DNA of 7,699 nucleotides from Acidilobaceae archaeon UBA158 (GTDB taxonomy: Archaea; Thermoproteota; Thermoprotei_A; Sulfolobales; Acidilobaceae). The stretch spans positions 12,294 to 19,992 of the forward strand of contig DAXV01000004.1 in the NCBI GenBank assembly GCA_002506595.1, given 5' to 3'. Positions 1-6,556 of the stretch are shown piece after piece. How positions within the stretch are numbered: the stretch's first letter is position 1; each line of letters begins with the position of its first letter. Both the position numbers and the translations under genes were made by a program. The notes beneath the pieces are model-generated. The model saw nothing but the letters and a program-made list of their open reading frames with translations. It did not search any database and was not told the DNA's origin.

Positions 1-1
1 A

Positions 2-229
2 TTAATAAGAAATCAACAATCAAAGCTTTACATATATTTTGTTCTTCTTACCAGCAAAAATAGTGAATTATTATTGAATTATTTGCCAAAAGAGGAACTA
101 ATTCAGATTGATAAACTAAAAGAATCAATAGAAATCATTGGTAATTATGTTGATGGAATTCTCTTTTCATCGCCAACAGATCATAAGAGCTTAGTTAATT
201 CTCTGAGAGTTATTCATAAATATTTCTAA
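2..229 (+). CDS. C-terminal end of an unrecognised protein (5' end outside window)
   Basis: An open frame runs from the left edge to a TAA at 227-229, giving about 75 residues with no internal stop. In DNA this AT-rich that is good evidence of real coding sequence. The visible part has a hydrophobic strand-like segment (YIYFVLLTS), a charged helix (LPKEELIQIDKLKES), a second hydrophobic segment (VDGILFSSPTDH) and a final helix (LVNSLRVIHKYF). This alternation suits a soluble alpha/beta fold. I do not recognise the family and assign no function. The following gene remnant and the NO reductase are on the other strand, so it is not co-transcribed with them. The sequence does not show where it starts. 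Confidence 0.6.
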   Translation, partial: LIRNQQSKLYIYFVLLTSKNSELLLNYLPKEELIQIDKLKESIEIIGNYVDGILFSSPTDHKSLVNSLRVIHKYF

Positions 230-278
230 TTTAAATAGTAAATTTTAACTTAAAATTACAAGAAAAAGTTTAGTATCT

Positions 279-680
279 TTATTTTATAAATAATTTAGTG
301 AGAAAATCTATAAATAAAGAACAATTAGTTTTTGATAGGAAATCAAAATTTTCAGACTTTATATTTTCATTTAGAATTCATTTTTCATTTTCCCTTAGAT
401 CATCAATAAGGTTTCTTTGTTATCCAGTATTATTTCTTTAAGCTGATACATATTTTTTATATTTTTTATAATAGAGTTGTATAGCTTTAACTTATTGTTT
501 ATATAATCAAAATTTTTTCTGAGGAATCTAAAATTTCTTTATTATTTGAATCATATGAAAGTAGTAATAAACTTATACCAGAATTGTATTTGTAAAATGC
601 TCTAAAAAAATAATTCTGACTATATCATCTCCTCTAAATTATTTTTATAAAGTATAAATGCCTTTCTAAGCTGTTTTCAT
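279..680 (-). pseudogene. Decayed reading frame downstream of the NO reductase, family unknown
   Basis: No intact gene lies here, but the minus strand reads as protein-like pieces that join across frames. An ATG at 680-678 is followed, after a frame change, by KQLRKAFILYKNNLEEMI (676-623). A second frame gives 41 codons at 624-502, including YKYNSGISLLLLSYDSNNK. A third gives 37 codons at 508-398, including DYINNKLKLYNSIIKNIK. Then DDLRENEK (404-381) runs to a TGA at 380-378, and the same frame stays open to TAA at 281-279. The first clear shift falls at an A6/T4 homopolymer near 509-518. Joined, the pieces look like one mostly helical, Lys/Asn/Ile-rich soluble protein of roughly 100-130 residues. 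The frame upstream (843-694) is also open, so the lost gene may have been longer. I do not recognise the family. AT-rich intergenic DNA can mimic this, so confidence is moderate. Confidence 0.42.
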
Positions 681-814
681 GCAAGTAAAATCAGGATTTT
701 ATATGAAATGTTTTGATCAAATTTAAACATTGTGTATTTAAATTAATATTATGAGATAAAAAGATTAAAAATAGCCTTTCAATATTATGAAATATTTTGA
801 TATCGTATGTAATC

Positions 815-820
815 AAAAAA
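815..820 (-). terminator. Oligo-T tract after the NO reductase
   Basis: On the minus strand a run of six T lies about 20 bases past the NO reductase stop codon, with a further T-rich stretch (TTTTAAAATT) between. Archaeal termination commonly uses such U-rich tracts without a required hairpin. The placement fits; there is no further evidence. Confidence 0.35.
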
Positions 821-839
821 GGTGTTAATTTTAAAACAA

Positions 840-3038
840 TTACTTTAATGCTTTTGGAAATCTTATTACCATATATAAAATTATTAAGGCTATAGCAACT
901 CCAGCAGTAAGATCACCTAACATCCTTAGCCATATCAGATTTTGTATAATAGACAAATTCCAGAATCCTATATGGCCATTTGGTGTTGTAACAGTTTTAA
1001 TATACCAGAATCCATATTTTAATGTAAATAGAGTTTGTATAACTCCCATCGGGAATAGACTTATTAAAGCCTGCATGTAAAAACCAACGCCATATATTAT
1101 AGGTAATATAGAAATTCTCTTTAGATCTTTTTCGTTAAATCCTCCAGAAAGAGCATATGCTACTACCCACATCAATATAGTAGGCAATCCATAAGCTAGA
1201 GGAAATGCAAGATGAGCATGAGCCATTGTTAATTGTGTATCATGAGTAAAATAGTTTATTATTGGCGCATTCATAAATCCTGCTCCAAAAACTGTCACGC
1301 CAATACTTGCACCTATACCTGCAACAAGTGTAAAGTTTATTAATACTTGTTGGAATGAAGAAAGATTCTTTCCTTTGTTTCTTCTGCTTGCTAATATGAC
1401 ATATCCCATTGCCATTCCTAACGGTACTGCTTCTAAAACGCTAAGTATTGCTCCTATATACATCCATATAGCAGGAAATCCAGTCCAATAATAATGATGT
1501 GCTGTGCCTATCATTCCTGTTAAAATTTCCGTTACAGCATCAATAGTTACTACAACCTTTGCTAAACCAGCAGGTATTAAGCCCTGAAGAACAAGCAAAA
1601 GAGCCAGTACAGTAATAACTATGCCAGGCCAAAAACCTTCAACATTAGCATGAACAAATATCCATCTAAAGAACTCATCTTCTGTGAAGTATGGGAAAGG
1701 CTTTATGATTGGTAGCGCGCCTATAAATATTCCGATACCATCTCCAAGAAGTAGGTATGAAAGTACTCTAGCAAATGGTTTTAACAAATCAACCGTTATT
1801 CTAGAGGCTTTAAAATAAAGATATGAGACATAGAAAAGAGCTATTGATACCATTATTATCCAGAATGATCCTGGTTCTATTACATCTCTTCCTTGAGCTC
1901 CAAATATAAACCACCAAGGTGCCGGTATCTTTTGAAGATAACTAGCCCAAATGCCAAATAATGAGCCTAATGCAACAAAAAGACCAAATGCAGTAGTTCC
2001 TATCATTTGGCCTTTAGTTATTTTCAATCCAAAATATGGTAGTACAAATAAAGAAAACATTATCCATGTTAAAGAAATCCAATAAACGGCAAGCCATATG
2101 TGCATACCTCTTGCAACATTAAATGGAAGAATTGATAATAGGTCTAGTCCATATAAACTTGGGGTTGAATATAAATGCATCATATATGCCCCAAGTAAGC
2201 CTTGAATACCAGAACCTATGGCTGCTATGAGAAATGTCCATAACGCGATTTTCTGAACTTTCGTTGGCTTTGGCAAGTCTATCTTAGTTACTGGATCATT
2301 CCAATGAGATAGCAGTTCCTTAATTATATATATAACTAATGGAATACCAACAAGGAATATAACTGCAATCATGCCAAAGGTTGAATAAAAAGCGTTTTCA
2401 GTATAATCAGTAAAGCCTTTTATATATGGAAATCCGTTCGTATACCCTTTTAATGAAATCAGAACACTCCATAGAAAATATGCTGATAGATATTTAATTA
2501 TGGTTTTATTTGTTATGTAGTTTGGCGGTAATCTATACTGTGATGAATTTTGACCCAAATATATTGAATAATAGTTTATTATATAATTATAAGCTCCTGC
2601 CCAACTATTTGGCACAACAAAAGTATTATTTGAGCTATAATATTCTATGGGATCATCGATATAACTTTTTATTTGATTTAGTTCAGAGGAATTGTATATA
2701 GTGGGCATATTATTGATACTTGGGGGATCAATATTTAGATTTCTAGCAGCATAATCTTCTAATAATCTTGCACTATATCCTGTAAAATCTATCCCAAAGT
2801 AAGCCCCCATTCCCTCGATGCTACCATAATCCATTAAACCGTACTTCTGAAAATAGTACTTTCCCATAATGATATCATTTTTAGTAAATAAAATCGTACC
2901 ATTTTGTGTAACCACTTCATTAGGCACTGGCGCAAAATGGCTAAATGTATATGCATAAAGTGAAAAAGCAAATACAAAAACTAATATTACAGCGGCTAAT
3001 ACAAGGATTGTATGGTTGTTTACCTTTTGATTATTCAT
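840..3038 (-). CDS. norZ: Single-subunit quinol-dependent nitric oxide reductase (qNOR/NorZ)
   Basis: This membrane enzyme is expected to reduce NO to N2O with electrons from quinol. It has 732 residues, close to the family length. Residues 10-32 form a membrane anchor. Residues about 33-215 are the extracytoplasmic NorC-like domain, recognisable from FQKYGLMDYGS (63-73) and GAYFGIDF. The whole protein has no cysteine, so it cannot hold haem c, as in other qNORs. The NorB-like core follows with about 12 further membrane helices. Candidate ligands are His313 and His609 (low-spin haem b), His607 (haem b3), and His463, Glu467, His514 and His515 (FeB). Glu536 matches the conserved helix glutamate (E280 in Pseudomonas NorB). 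The position of E215 is Pro471 and that of W209 is Asn465, both unusual. The ATG at 3038 has GGTGAG just upstream. No norQ/norD accessory gene is visible. The divergent neighbour is a probable regulator. The class is secure; exact subfamily and electron donor are not. Confidence 0.92.
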   Translation of the reverse strand: MNNQKVNNHTILVLAAVILVFVFAFSLYAYTFSHFAPVPNEVVTQNGTILFTKNDIIMGKYYFQKYGLMDYGSIEGMGAYFGIDFTGYSARLLEDYAARNLNIDPPSINNMPTIYNSSELNQIKSYIDDPIEYYSSNNTFVVPNSWAGAYNYIINYYSIYLGQNSSQYRLPPNYITNKTIIKYLSAYFLWSVLISLKGYTNGFPYIKGFTDYTENAFYSTFGMIAVIFLVGIPLVIYIIKELLSHWNDPVTKIDLPKPTKVQKIALWTFLIAAIGSGIQGLLGAYMMHLYSTPSLYGLDLLSILPFNVARGMHIWLAVYWISLTWIMFSLFVLPYFGLKITKGQMIGTTAFGLFVALGSLFGIWASYLQKIPAPWWFIFGAQGRDVIEPGSFWIIMVSIALFYVSYLYFKASRITVDLLKPFARVLSYLLLGDGIGIFIGALPIIKPFPYFTEDEFFRWIFVHANVEGFWPGIVITVLALLLVLQGLIPAGLAKVVVTIDAVTEILTGMIGTAHHYYWTGFPAIWMYIGAILSVLEAVPLGMAMGYVILASRRNKGKNLSSFQQVLINFTLVAGIGASIGVTVFGAGFMNAPIINYFTHDTQLTMAHAHLAFPLAYGLPTILMWVVAYALSGGFNEKDLKRISILPIIYGVGFYMQALISLFPMGVIQTLFTLKYGFWYIKTVTTPNGHIGFWNLSIIQNLIWLRMLGDLTAGVAIALIILYMVIRFPKALK

Positions 3039-3041
3039 AAT

Positions 3042-3047
3042 CTCACC
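3042..3047 (-). promoter_or_regulatory. Ribosome binding site of the NO reductase
   Basis: The minus strand reads GGTGAG three bases before the ATG at 3038-3036, a good match to the archaeal anti-Shine-Dalgarno. It fixes the start of the NO reductase. Its GGT is also the end of the inverted repeat at 3045-3057. Confidence 0.65.
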
Positions 3048-3057
3048 AAATATTGGT
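3045..3057. repeat. Inverted repeat ACCAA-ATA-TTGGT at the NO reductase start
   Basis: Perfect 5-base arms surround a 3-base centre. It overlaps the ribosome binding site and sits where transcription of the NO reductase is predicted to begin. It could be an operator blocking initiation or, if transcribed whole, a small hairpin masking GGTGAG. It resembles the palindrome at 3109-3122 (CC..AATAT..GG), which favours a protein binding site. Confidence 0.45.
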
Positions 3058-3063
3058 AATTAT

Positions 3064-3078
3064 TATTTTTAAAATATA
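3064..3078 (-). promoter_or_regulatory. TATA-like box of the NO reductase
   Basis: The minus strand reads TATATTTTAAAAATA with CAAG just upstream as a possible BRE. Its centre is about 26 bases before 3045, so transcription would start within a few bases of the ribosome binding site, giving a very short leader. No other box in this gap has as good a spacing. Confidence 0.4.
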
Positions 3079-3084
3079 CTTGAT

Positions 3085-3097
3085 CCTAAATATTTCG
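3085..3097. repeat. Imperfect copy of the palindromic element (CCTAAATATTTCG)
   Basis: The first half matches the palindrome at 3109-3122 and the second half is degenerate. It begins 24 bases before that palindrome and lies just upstream of the NO reductase TATA-like box. A weak second binding site for the same regulator is possible; in AT-rich DNA chance is also possible. Confidence 0.25.
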
Positions 3098-3108
3098 AGT
3101 TAAAAACA

Positions 3109-3122
3109 CCTAATATATTAGG
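3109..3122. promoter_or_regulatory. Perfect 14-base palindrome, candidate operator
   Basis: CCTAATATATTAGG is identical to its own reverse complement over all 14 bases, with G/C ends that stand out in this AT-rich gap. It directly abuts the BRE/TATA region of the divergent regulator gene and lies about 30 bases upstream of the NO reductase box. A dimeric regulator bound here could affect both promoters. The divergent HTH_10 protein is the obvious candidate, by inference only. Confidence 0.5.
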
Positions 3123-3135
3123 AAAAATTTATTAA
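3123..3135 (+). promoter_or_regulatory. BRE/TATA-like box of the regulator gene
   Basis: AAAAATTTATTAA has a purine-rich front half like a BRE and a TTTATTAA box. Counting about 26 bases from its centre puts the transcript start near 3157, so the message is leaderless from a TTG at 3156 or has a leader of under ten bases before the ATG at 3165. Confidence 0.4.
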
Positions 3136-3164
3136 GTCAGAAGTATAATAGAAGATTGATTAAA

Positions 3165-3800
3165 ATGAAAAAACTAATTAAAGCAAAACTAAGAATTTAT
3201 AGAAATGATTGCGATTTAACTAATTATTTGTATCAAAGAGGTATTAAAGTAAGCTTGATTAAAATGAAACCAGGAACAGAGCATACATTACATCTAATAA
3301 AAATAAGCAATAGTAAAAATAAAGTTGATATAAACTCAATAAAAAATATTGGAGATGTTTTATATTACAACAAAAATGAATTGTTAGTTTCTTCAAAAAG
3401 CTGTAGTGCATGTGCTTCTGTTGCATTATCTAATTTGTTAATTCTATCAGCAGAACAAGAAGGCCAAAATAGTATAATTTATACTGTTTTAGGTGATGGA
3501 GAAAATATAAAGAATACATTAGATCTATTAAAGAGTAAAGGGTTGAAAGCGGAAATAGTGGAAAAAGAGGAGTATATTGAAAGTGATTTAACAGAAAAGC
3601 AACTTAATGCTATAATAACTGCATATAAAATGGGTTACTTCTGCACAAATAGAAAGGCGACATTAAGTGAAGTCGCAAAACAAATAGGAATTAAGCCTTC
3701 TTCTTTTGAAGATGTCTTCAGAAGAGGAATAGAAAAGATAATAAAATATTATTTATATGAAAAGAATTTAATAGATCAAGATTTTTATGATCCTTGCTAA
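3165..3800 (+). CDS. HTH_10 (Bat-type) transcriptional regulator with a CxxC pair
   Basis: This is a probable DNA-binding regulator of 211 residues. The C-terminal part (about 142-197) fits the archaeal HTH_10 domain: LTEKQLNAI, then KMGYF, then a helix-turn-helix around LSEVAKQIGIKPSSFEDVFR and a closing helix. The first 130 residues form the alpha/beta sensor-like domain often joined to this HTH, ending in an LGDGENIKNTLDLLKSKGL segment. It carries the motif SCSACAS, with Cys80 and Cys83. Further cysteines are at 16, 160 (inside the HTH) and 211, and His40 and His43 are close together. A metal, redox or NO-sensing role is plausible but inferred. It is divergent from the NO reductase with palindromes between, which suggests it controls that gene and itself. 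I chose the ATG at 3165; an in-frame TTG at 3156 would add three residues. Confidence 0.75.
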   Translation: MKKLIKAKLRIYRNDCDLTNYLYQRGIKVSLIKMKPGTEHTLHLIKISNSKNKVDINSIKNIGDVLYYNKNELLVSSKSCSACASVALSNLLILSAEQEGQNSIIYTVLGDGENIKNTLDLLKSKGLKAEIVEKEEYIESDLTEKQLNAIITAYKMGYFCTNRKATLSEVAKQIGIKPSSFEDVFRRGIEKIIKYYLYEKNLIDQDFYDPC

Positions 3801-3816
3801 ATTTATTTGTTTTCTT
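3801..3816 (+). terminator. T-rich tract after the regulator gene
   Basis: ATTTATTTGTTTTCTT follows the regulator stop codon directly, a typical archaeal U-rich terminator position. The rest of the convergent gap up to 3978 holds only short broken frames and no structure I can name. Confidence 0.35.
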
Positions 3817-3978
3817 AATTAAAAAGATTGATCTTTAATATAATTAATTTTAGTTTAAAATTAGATTTTGTTTGAATTTTTATGTTCCTCATATAATTTT
3901 CTCTCTAAATTCCTCTTTTATGAGAAACATCAATTATCATTAGAGTAAATATAGATTTAAAATTAAATTAGCACATAT

Positions 3979-5064
3979 TCAATCAACATCCTTAAAGAAC
4001 ATGTAAAAGCCAAACGTTGCGATAGAGTATAATGTTGCAGTAATAAAAAATGGAGTGCTTAATTGACCAATATAAAAGAAATAGCCTCCCAAAGAAGGGC
4101 CAAAACTTCTTGGTAGTGAATCGATTAAGTTTATGAGACTTTGGCCTCTTGCCCTCTCTTCTTCAGGTATTAGATTCAATATTAAAGAACTAAACAAAGG
4201 ACCTGTCATATTCATTGCACTATTTCTCAAAACAAATATTATAGAAGCCATAATATAAGAATTCGATAAAGGAAGGAAAATTAGCAAAATTATACCTATT
4301 ATATGTGTGTATATTATAGATCTTACTCTTCCAAACTTTTTTGAAAGCCTAGGTGCAAAAAATGTAGAAAAAGCTAAAGTTGCATTAGAAATGGCAAAAA
4401 TCGGGCTCATCTCTTGGGCAGTTACGTTAAATCTTAGATAAAACCAAAGAGACATAATAGGTAAAATCATCCCTGCACCTAAGCCTATAAGAGATTCAAC
4501 AGAAAGCTTTCCTATTTTTCCTATTGATTTTAATCTCAAATCAATCCTTCTCGTGCCTTTATAATTTTCTTTTATGAAAATAAGCAAAAAGGCAGCAAAC
4601 GATAATATAAGTGCATTTAATAATATTATATATCTCAATGATAAGAAAATGGGAAGCAAAGAGCCTATTATCGATAGTAAAACACTAAATGATGAAACAA
4701 GACTAAGATTTTTGTCAAGATTTTTAGACTTTTCAGCCAGAATAGCACTTGTTAATCCTCCTGCACTCATCATAGATGTAAATAATACACCAAAAGGTAT
4801 ACCCATAAATAATATCAACATACCTACGATGCTTATTGCCCTACTTAGAAAAATGAACTTCCTCCTACCATAAGCATCTCCCAAAACTGACAGCATTATA
4901 GCTATAGATGAAGATATTAGCATCTGTCCTGTTAAAAAAAGGCCTATCGTAGCCGAATTTAGGCCAAGATCTTTTAAATATAAAGGGATTATCAGCTGAG
5001 AAGAACCAAATATTATGCCATTGAGTGACATTATTGTAATTAGTAGTTTCTCTTCTTTGTTCAC
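3979..5064 (-). CDS. Major facilitator superfamily (MFS) transporter
   Basis: This is an integral membrane transporter of 361 residues, with about eleven or twelve hydrophobic helices, slightly short for the superfamily. The MFS motif A is clear in the loop after helix 2: LGDAYGRRK (61-69). A weaker second copy, LSKKFGRVR (240-248), lies at the same place in the second half, as expected from the internal duplication. A charged EEERARGQ loop (301-308) follows the fourth helix of the second half. The general look is of a drug-efflux type (DHA1-like) carrier; I see no sugar-porter PESPRW motif and no NarK-type signature, so the substrate is unknown. The start is a GTG at 5064-5062, because a TGA lies in frame three codons upstream; a GTGA nearby is a weak binding site. 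It is divergent from another MFS gene and convergent with the regulator, so probably transcribed alone. Confidence 0.85.
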   Translation of the reverse strand: MNKEEKLLITIMSLNGIIFGSSQLIIPLYLKDLGLNSATIGLFLTGQMLISSSIAIMLSVLGDAYGRRKFIFLSRAISIVGMLILFMGIPFGVLFTSMMSAGGLTSAILAEKSKNLDKNLSLVSSFSVLLSIIGSLLPIFLSLRYIILLNALILSFAAFLLIFIKENYKGTRRIDLRLKSIGKIGKLSVESLIGLGAGMILPIMSLWFYLRFNVTAQEMSPIFAISNATLAFSTFFAPRLSKKFGRVRSIIYTHIIGIILLIFLPLSNSYIMASIIFVLRNSAMNMTGPLFSSLILNLIPEEERARGQSLINLIDSLPRSFGPSLGGYFFYIGQLSTPFFITATLYSIATFGFYMFFKDVD

Positions 5065-5079
5065 TGTTTTTCACATAAA

Positions 5080-5093
5080 TTATAAATAACTTA
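5080..5093 (-). promoter_or_regulatory. Possible TATA-like box of the minus-strand MFS gene
   Basis: The minus strand reads ATAAGTTATTTATA some 20-26 bases before the GTG start, which would give a leaderless transcript. Several other A/T boxes in the gap compete, so this is tentative. Confidence 0.25.
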
Positions 5094-5291
5094 TCAAAAT
5101 AAAAACTATGCCATTATCTAGCCTACATTTTGATCCTTATAAACTATTTTTGAAACTTATGGCTCTTTTTATATTATTCAAATCTTAAATATGATGACTC
5201 AACCTATAAATACAACGTTATTCTTATTTTTAAAATCAGTAATTCTGGTATTTTATAAATATTTTTCGTTTCTTATTTATTATGAGCAAAC

Positions 5292-5299
5292 CTTATATT
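5292..5299 (+). promoter_or_regulatory. Possible TATA-like box of the plus-strand MFS/aldolase operon
   Basis: CTTATATT lies about 26 bases before 5322, so the transcript would begin within the small inverted repeat at 5320-5332 and have a leader of roughly 13 bases. TTTATAAATA at 5253-5262 is an alternative with a longer leader. The remainder of the divergent gap (5065-5334) shows no gene; it contains several A/T boxes only. Confidence 0.3.
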
Positions 5300-5319
5300 T
5301 CATAAAAATATTAGGAATA

Positions 5320-5332
5320 GGATAGGGTATCC
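5320..5332. repeat. Inverted repeat GGATA-GGG-TATCC before the MFS start
   Basis: Perfect 5-base arms around GGG end two bases before the ATG at 5335. The G-rich sequence stands out from its surroundings. It overlaps the predicted transcription start, so an operator is possible; the GGGT inside could also serve as a poor ribosome binding site. Confidence 0.35.
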
Positions 5333-5334
5333 AG

Positions 5335-6516
5335 ATGATAAGATCTCAAAAGAAAGTAAGGAATTATATGATACTTAGCATGTCCATATCTATATTACTT
5401 TATGGCTTTTCCATAACGCTAGGGGCTTTACTTACTCAAATTAACTATTTTCCAAAATATTTTGATATTTATTTACTAATGACACCACCATTATCATTGC
5501 TTTTAGGAAATATATTATTTGGTCGATTAGCTGATAAATACGGAAGGAAACCTGTTTTAGTTTTTACCCCAATTTTATTTTCTATTGGTGCGCTATTATT
5601 TTTAATAACAAACCCTTATACAACTTTGATTGGAGTTGATCTTCTCCTCTTTTCTATAGCTGGCGGTGATGAGCCTGCTATAATATCATATAGTGTCGAA
5701 AGTTTAGACGGTAATGAGAGAGGAAAACTAATGATGATTATTACGAACTTTGTTAACATTGGAGCATTAATAGCTTCTCTCATATTTGTAATTTTCAGAG
5801 ATTATCTCACAACAAAAATTATCATAAGCTTATTTTTGTTAATTTCTGTATTAATGTCTTATTTATTAAGAAAGAAATTACCTGAATCGAGTTTATGGAT
5901 AAGGAGTGAAAATAAAAAAATAAAAACAATAATGCATAAACGTAATAAAATAATATCATTATTATTTATATCAATATCTACTATATTAACATATGGTTTA
6001 ATATCATGGATAATAGGGCCCTATTATTATCCAAATTTTACTTCATACATCATAATGTTCTTTAATCTTGGAAACATTATTGGAGGGATTTTAGGTTATT
6101 TAATTATTGATAACATAAAAAGAAATTCTTTTGTTTTCTTTGGATTTCTAGGTGGTATTATTACTTCTTTGTTTTTACTTTTGTTAATGAATTATCATGT
6201 TAACTATATTATATTTTTCTTACTTTTGATATCAAACGGATTATTTACTCAACTAACATGGGGTTCAAGATTAATATTAGAAGGAGAATTGTTTTCAACT
6301 AAAATTAGGGCTAGCAGCATAGCATTAATTAGAGGATCAGGATGGATTATTTATATTATTTCTACAATATTAACCATAAACTTTACAATAATCTTATTTC
6401 AATTTTATGATATCCTGTTTTGGGCTTTAGGTCTATTAGGCTCTTTAATTTGGTTTATATATGGTATTGATACAAGAAAAATACCTATAGAAAAATTGGA
6501 TAATATTTTAAGCTGA
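5335..6516 (+). CDS. Sugar-porter-like MFS transporter
   Basis: This is an integral membrane carrier of 393 residues with about twelve hydrophobic helices. Motif A in the loop after helix 2 is canonical: GRLADKYGRK (63-72). After helix 6 comes PESSLWI (183-189), a variant of the PESPRW motif of sugar porters and related metabolite:proton symporters. Near the end, GELFSTKIRAS (317-327) matches the family's usual ELFPTRVRA loop. Acidic residues Asp112 and Glu113 fall in the helix-4 region (GGDEPAI), and Glu122 and Asp125 follow. It likely drives uptake of a sugar, sugar acid or other small organic acid with protons. The aldolase gene follows after 40 bases on the same strand, so the two probably form an operon in which this protein supplies the aldolase's substrate or its precursor. 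The ATG at 5335 is chosen; its ribosome binding site is weak, as is common for first genes in archaeal operons. Confidence 0.85.
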   Translation: MIRSQKKVRNYMILSMSISILLYGFSITLGALLTQINYFPKYFDIYLLMTPPLSLLLGNILFGRLADKYGRKPVLVFTPILFSIGALLFLITNPYTTLIGVDLLLFSIAGGDEPAIISYSVESLDGNERGKLMMIITNFVNIGALIASLIFVIFRDYLTTKIIISLFLLISVLMSYLLRKKLPESSLWIRSENKKIKTIMHKRNKIISLLFISISTILTYGLISWIIGPYYYPNFTSYIIMFFNLGNIIGGILGYLIIDNIKRNSFVFFGFLGGIITSLFLLLLMNYHVNYIIFFLLLISNGLFTQLTWGSRLILEGELFSTKIRASSIALIRGSGWIIYIISTILTINFTIILFQFYDILFWALGLLGSLIWFIYGIDTRKIPIEKLDNILS

Positions 6517-6547
6517 TTTATTAACCCAAAAATCTAACAATATAAAT

Positions 6548-6552
6548 GGTGG
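6548..6552 (+). promoter_or_regulatory. Ribosome binding site of the aldolase gene
   Basis: GGTGG lies four bases before the ATG at 6557. A clear site here, against a weak one on the preceding MFS gene, fits a downstream gene of an operon. Confidence 0.6.
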
Positions 6553-6556
6553 AAAT

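Noticed and set aside
230..839. CRISPR array, insertion sequence or non-coding RNA in the large left gap
   Set aside because: I saw no regularly spaced repeats, terminal inverted repeats or G/C-rich folded block; the protein-like broken frames explain it better.
2510..2701. Plus-strand open frame of 63 codons inside the NO reductase gene
   Set aside because: It is antisense to well-conserved coding sequence, has no binding site and no recognisable product; it is a shadow of the NO reductase.
840..3038. Cytochrome oxidase or NO dismutase instead of NO reductase
   Set aside because: The FeB glutamate (Glu467), both FeB histidines in the HH pair (514-515) and the qNOR N-terminal domain are present, and there is no oxidase Tyr-His type motif visible, so reductase is the better call.
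3930..3941. The 11-base string ATGATAATTGA (minus strand) that recurs on the plus strand at 7562-7572
   Set aside because: Such short A/T-rich matches are expected by chance here, and the flanking sequences do not match.
4574..4873. Plus-strand open frame of 99 codons inside the minus-strand MFS gene
   Set aside because: It is the reverse of a transporter gene with clear MFS motifs; its Lys/Asn/Ile-rich product has no family features.
4865..5074. Minus-strand open frame of 69 codons overlapping the start of the MFS gene in another frame
   Set aside because: The MFS frame has the helices and motif A; this product looks like an out-of-frame reading of the same DNA.
5282..5305. ATG-started 7-codon frame (MSKPYIS) near a predicted transcript start, possibly a leader peptide
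   Set aside because: A TATA-like box at 5253-5262 would fit a leaderless start, but the frame is too short and there is no attenuator structure after it; chance is sufficient.
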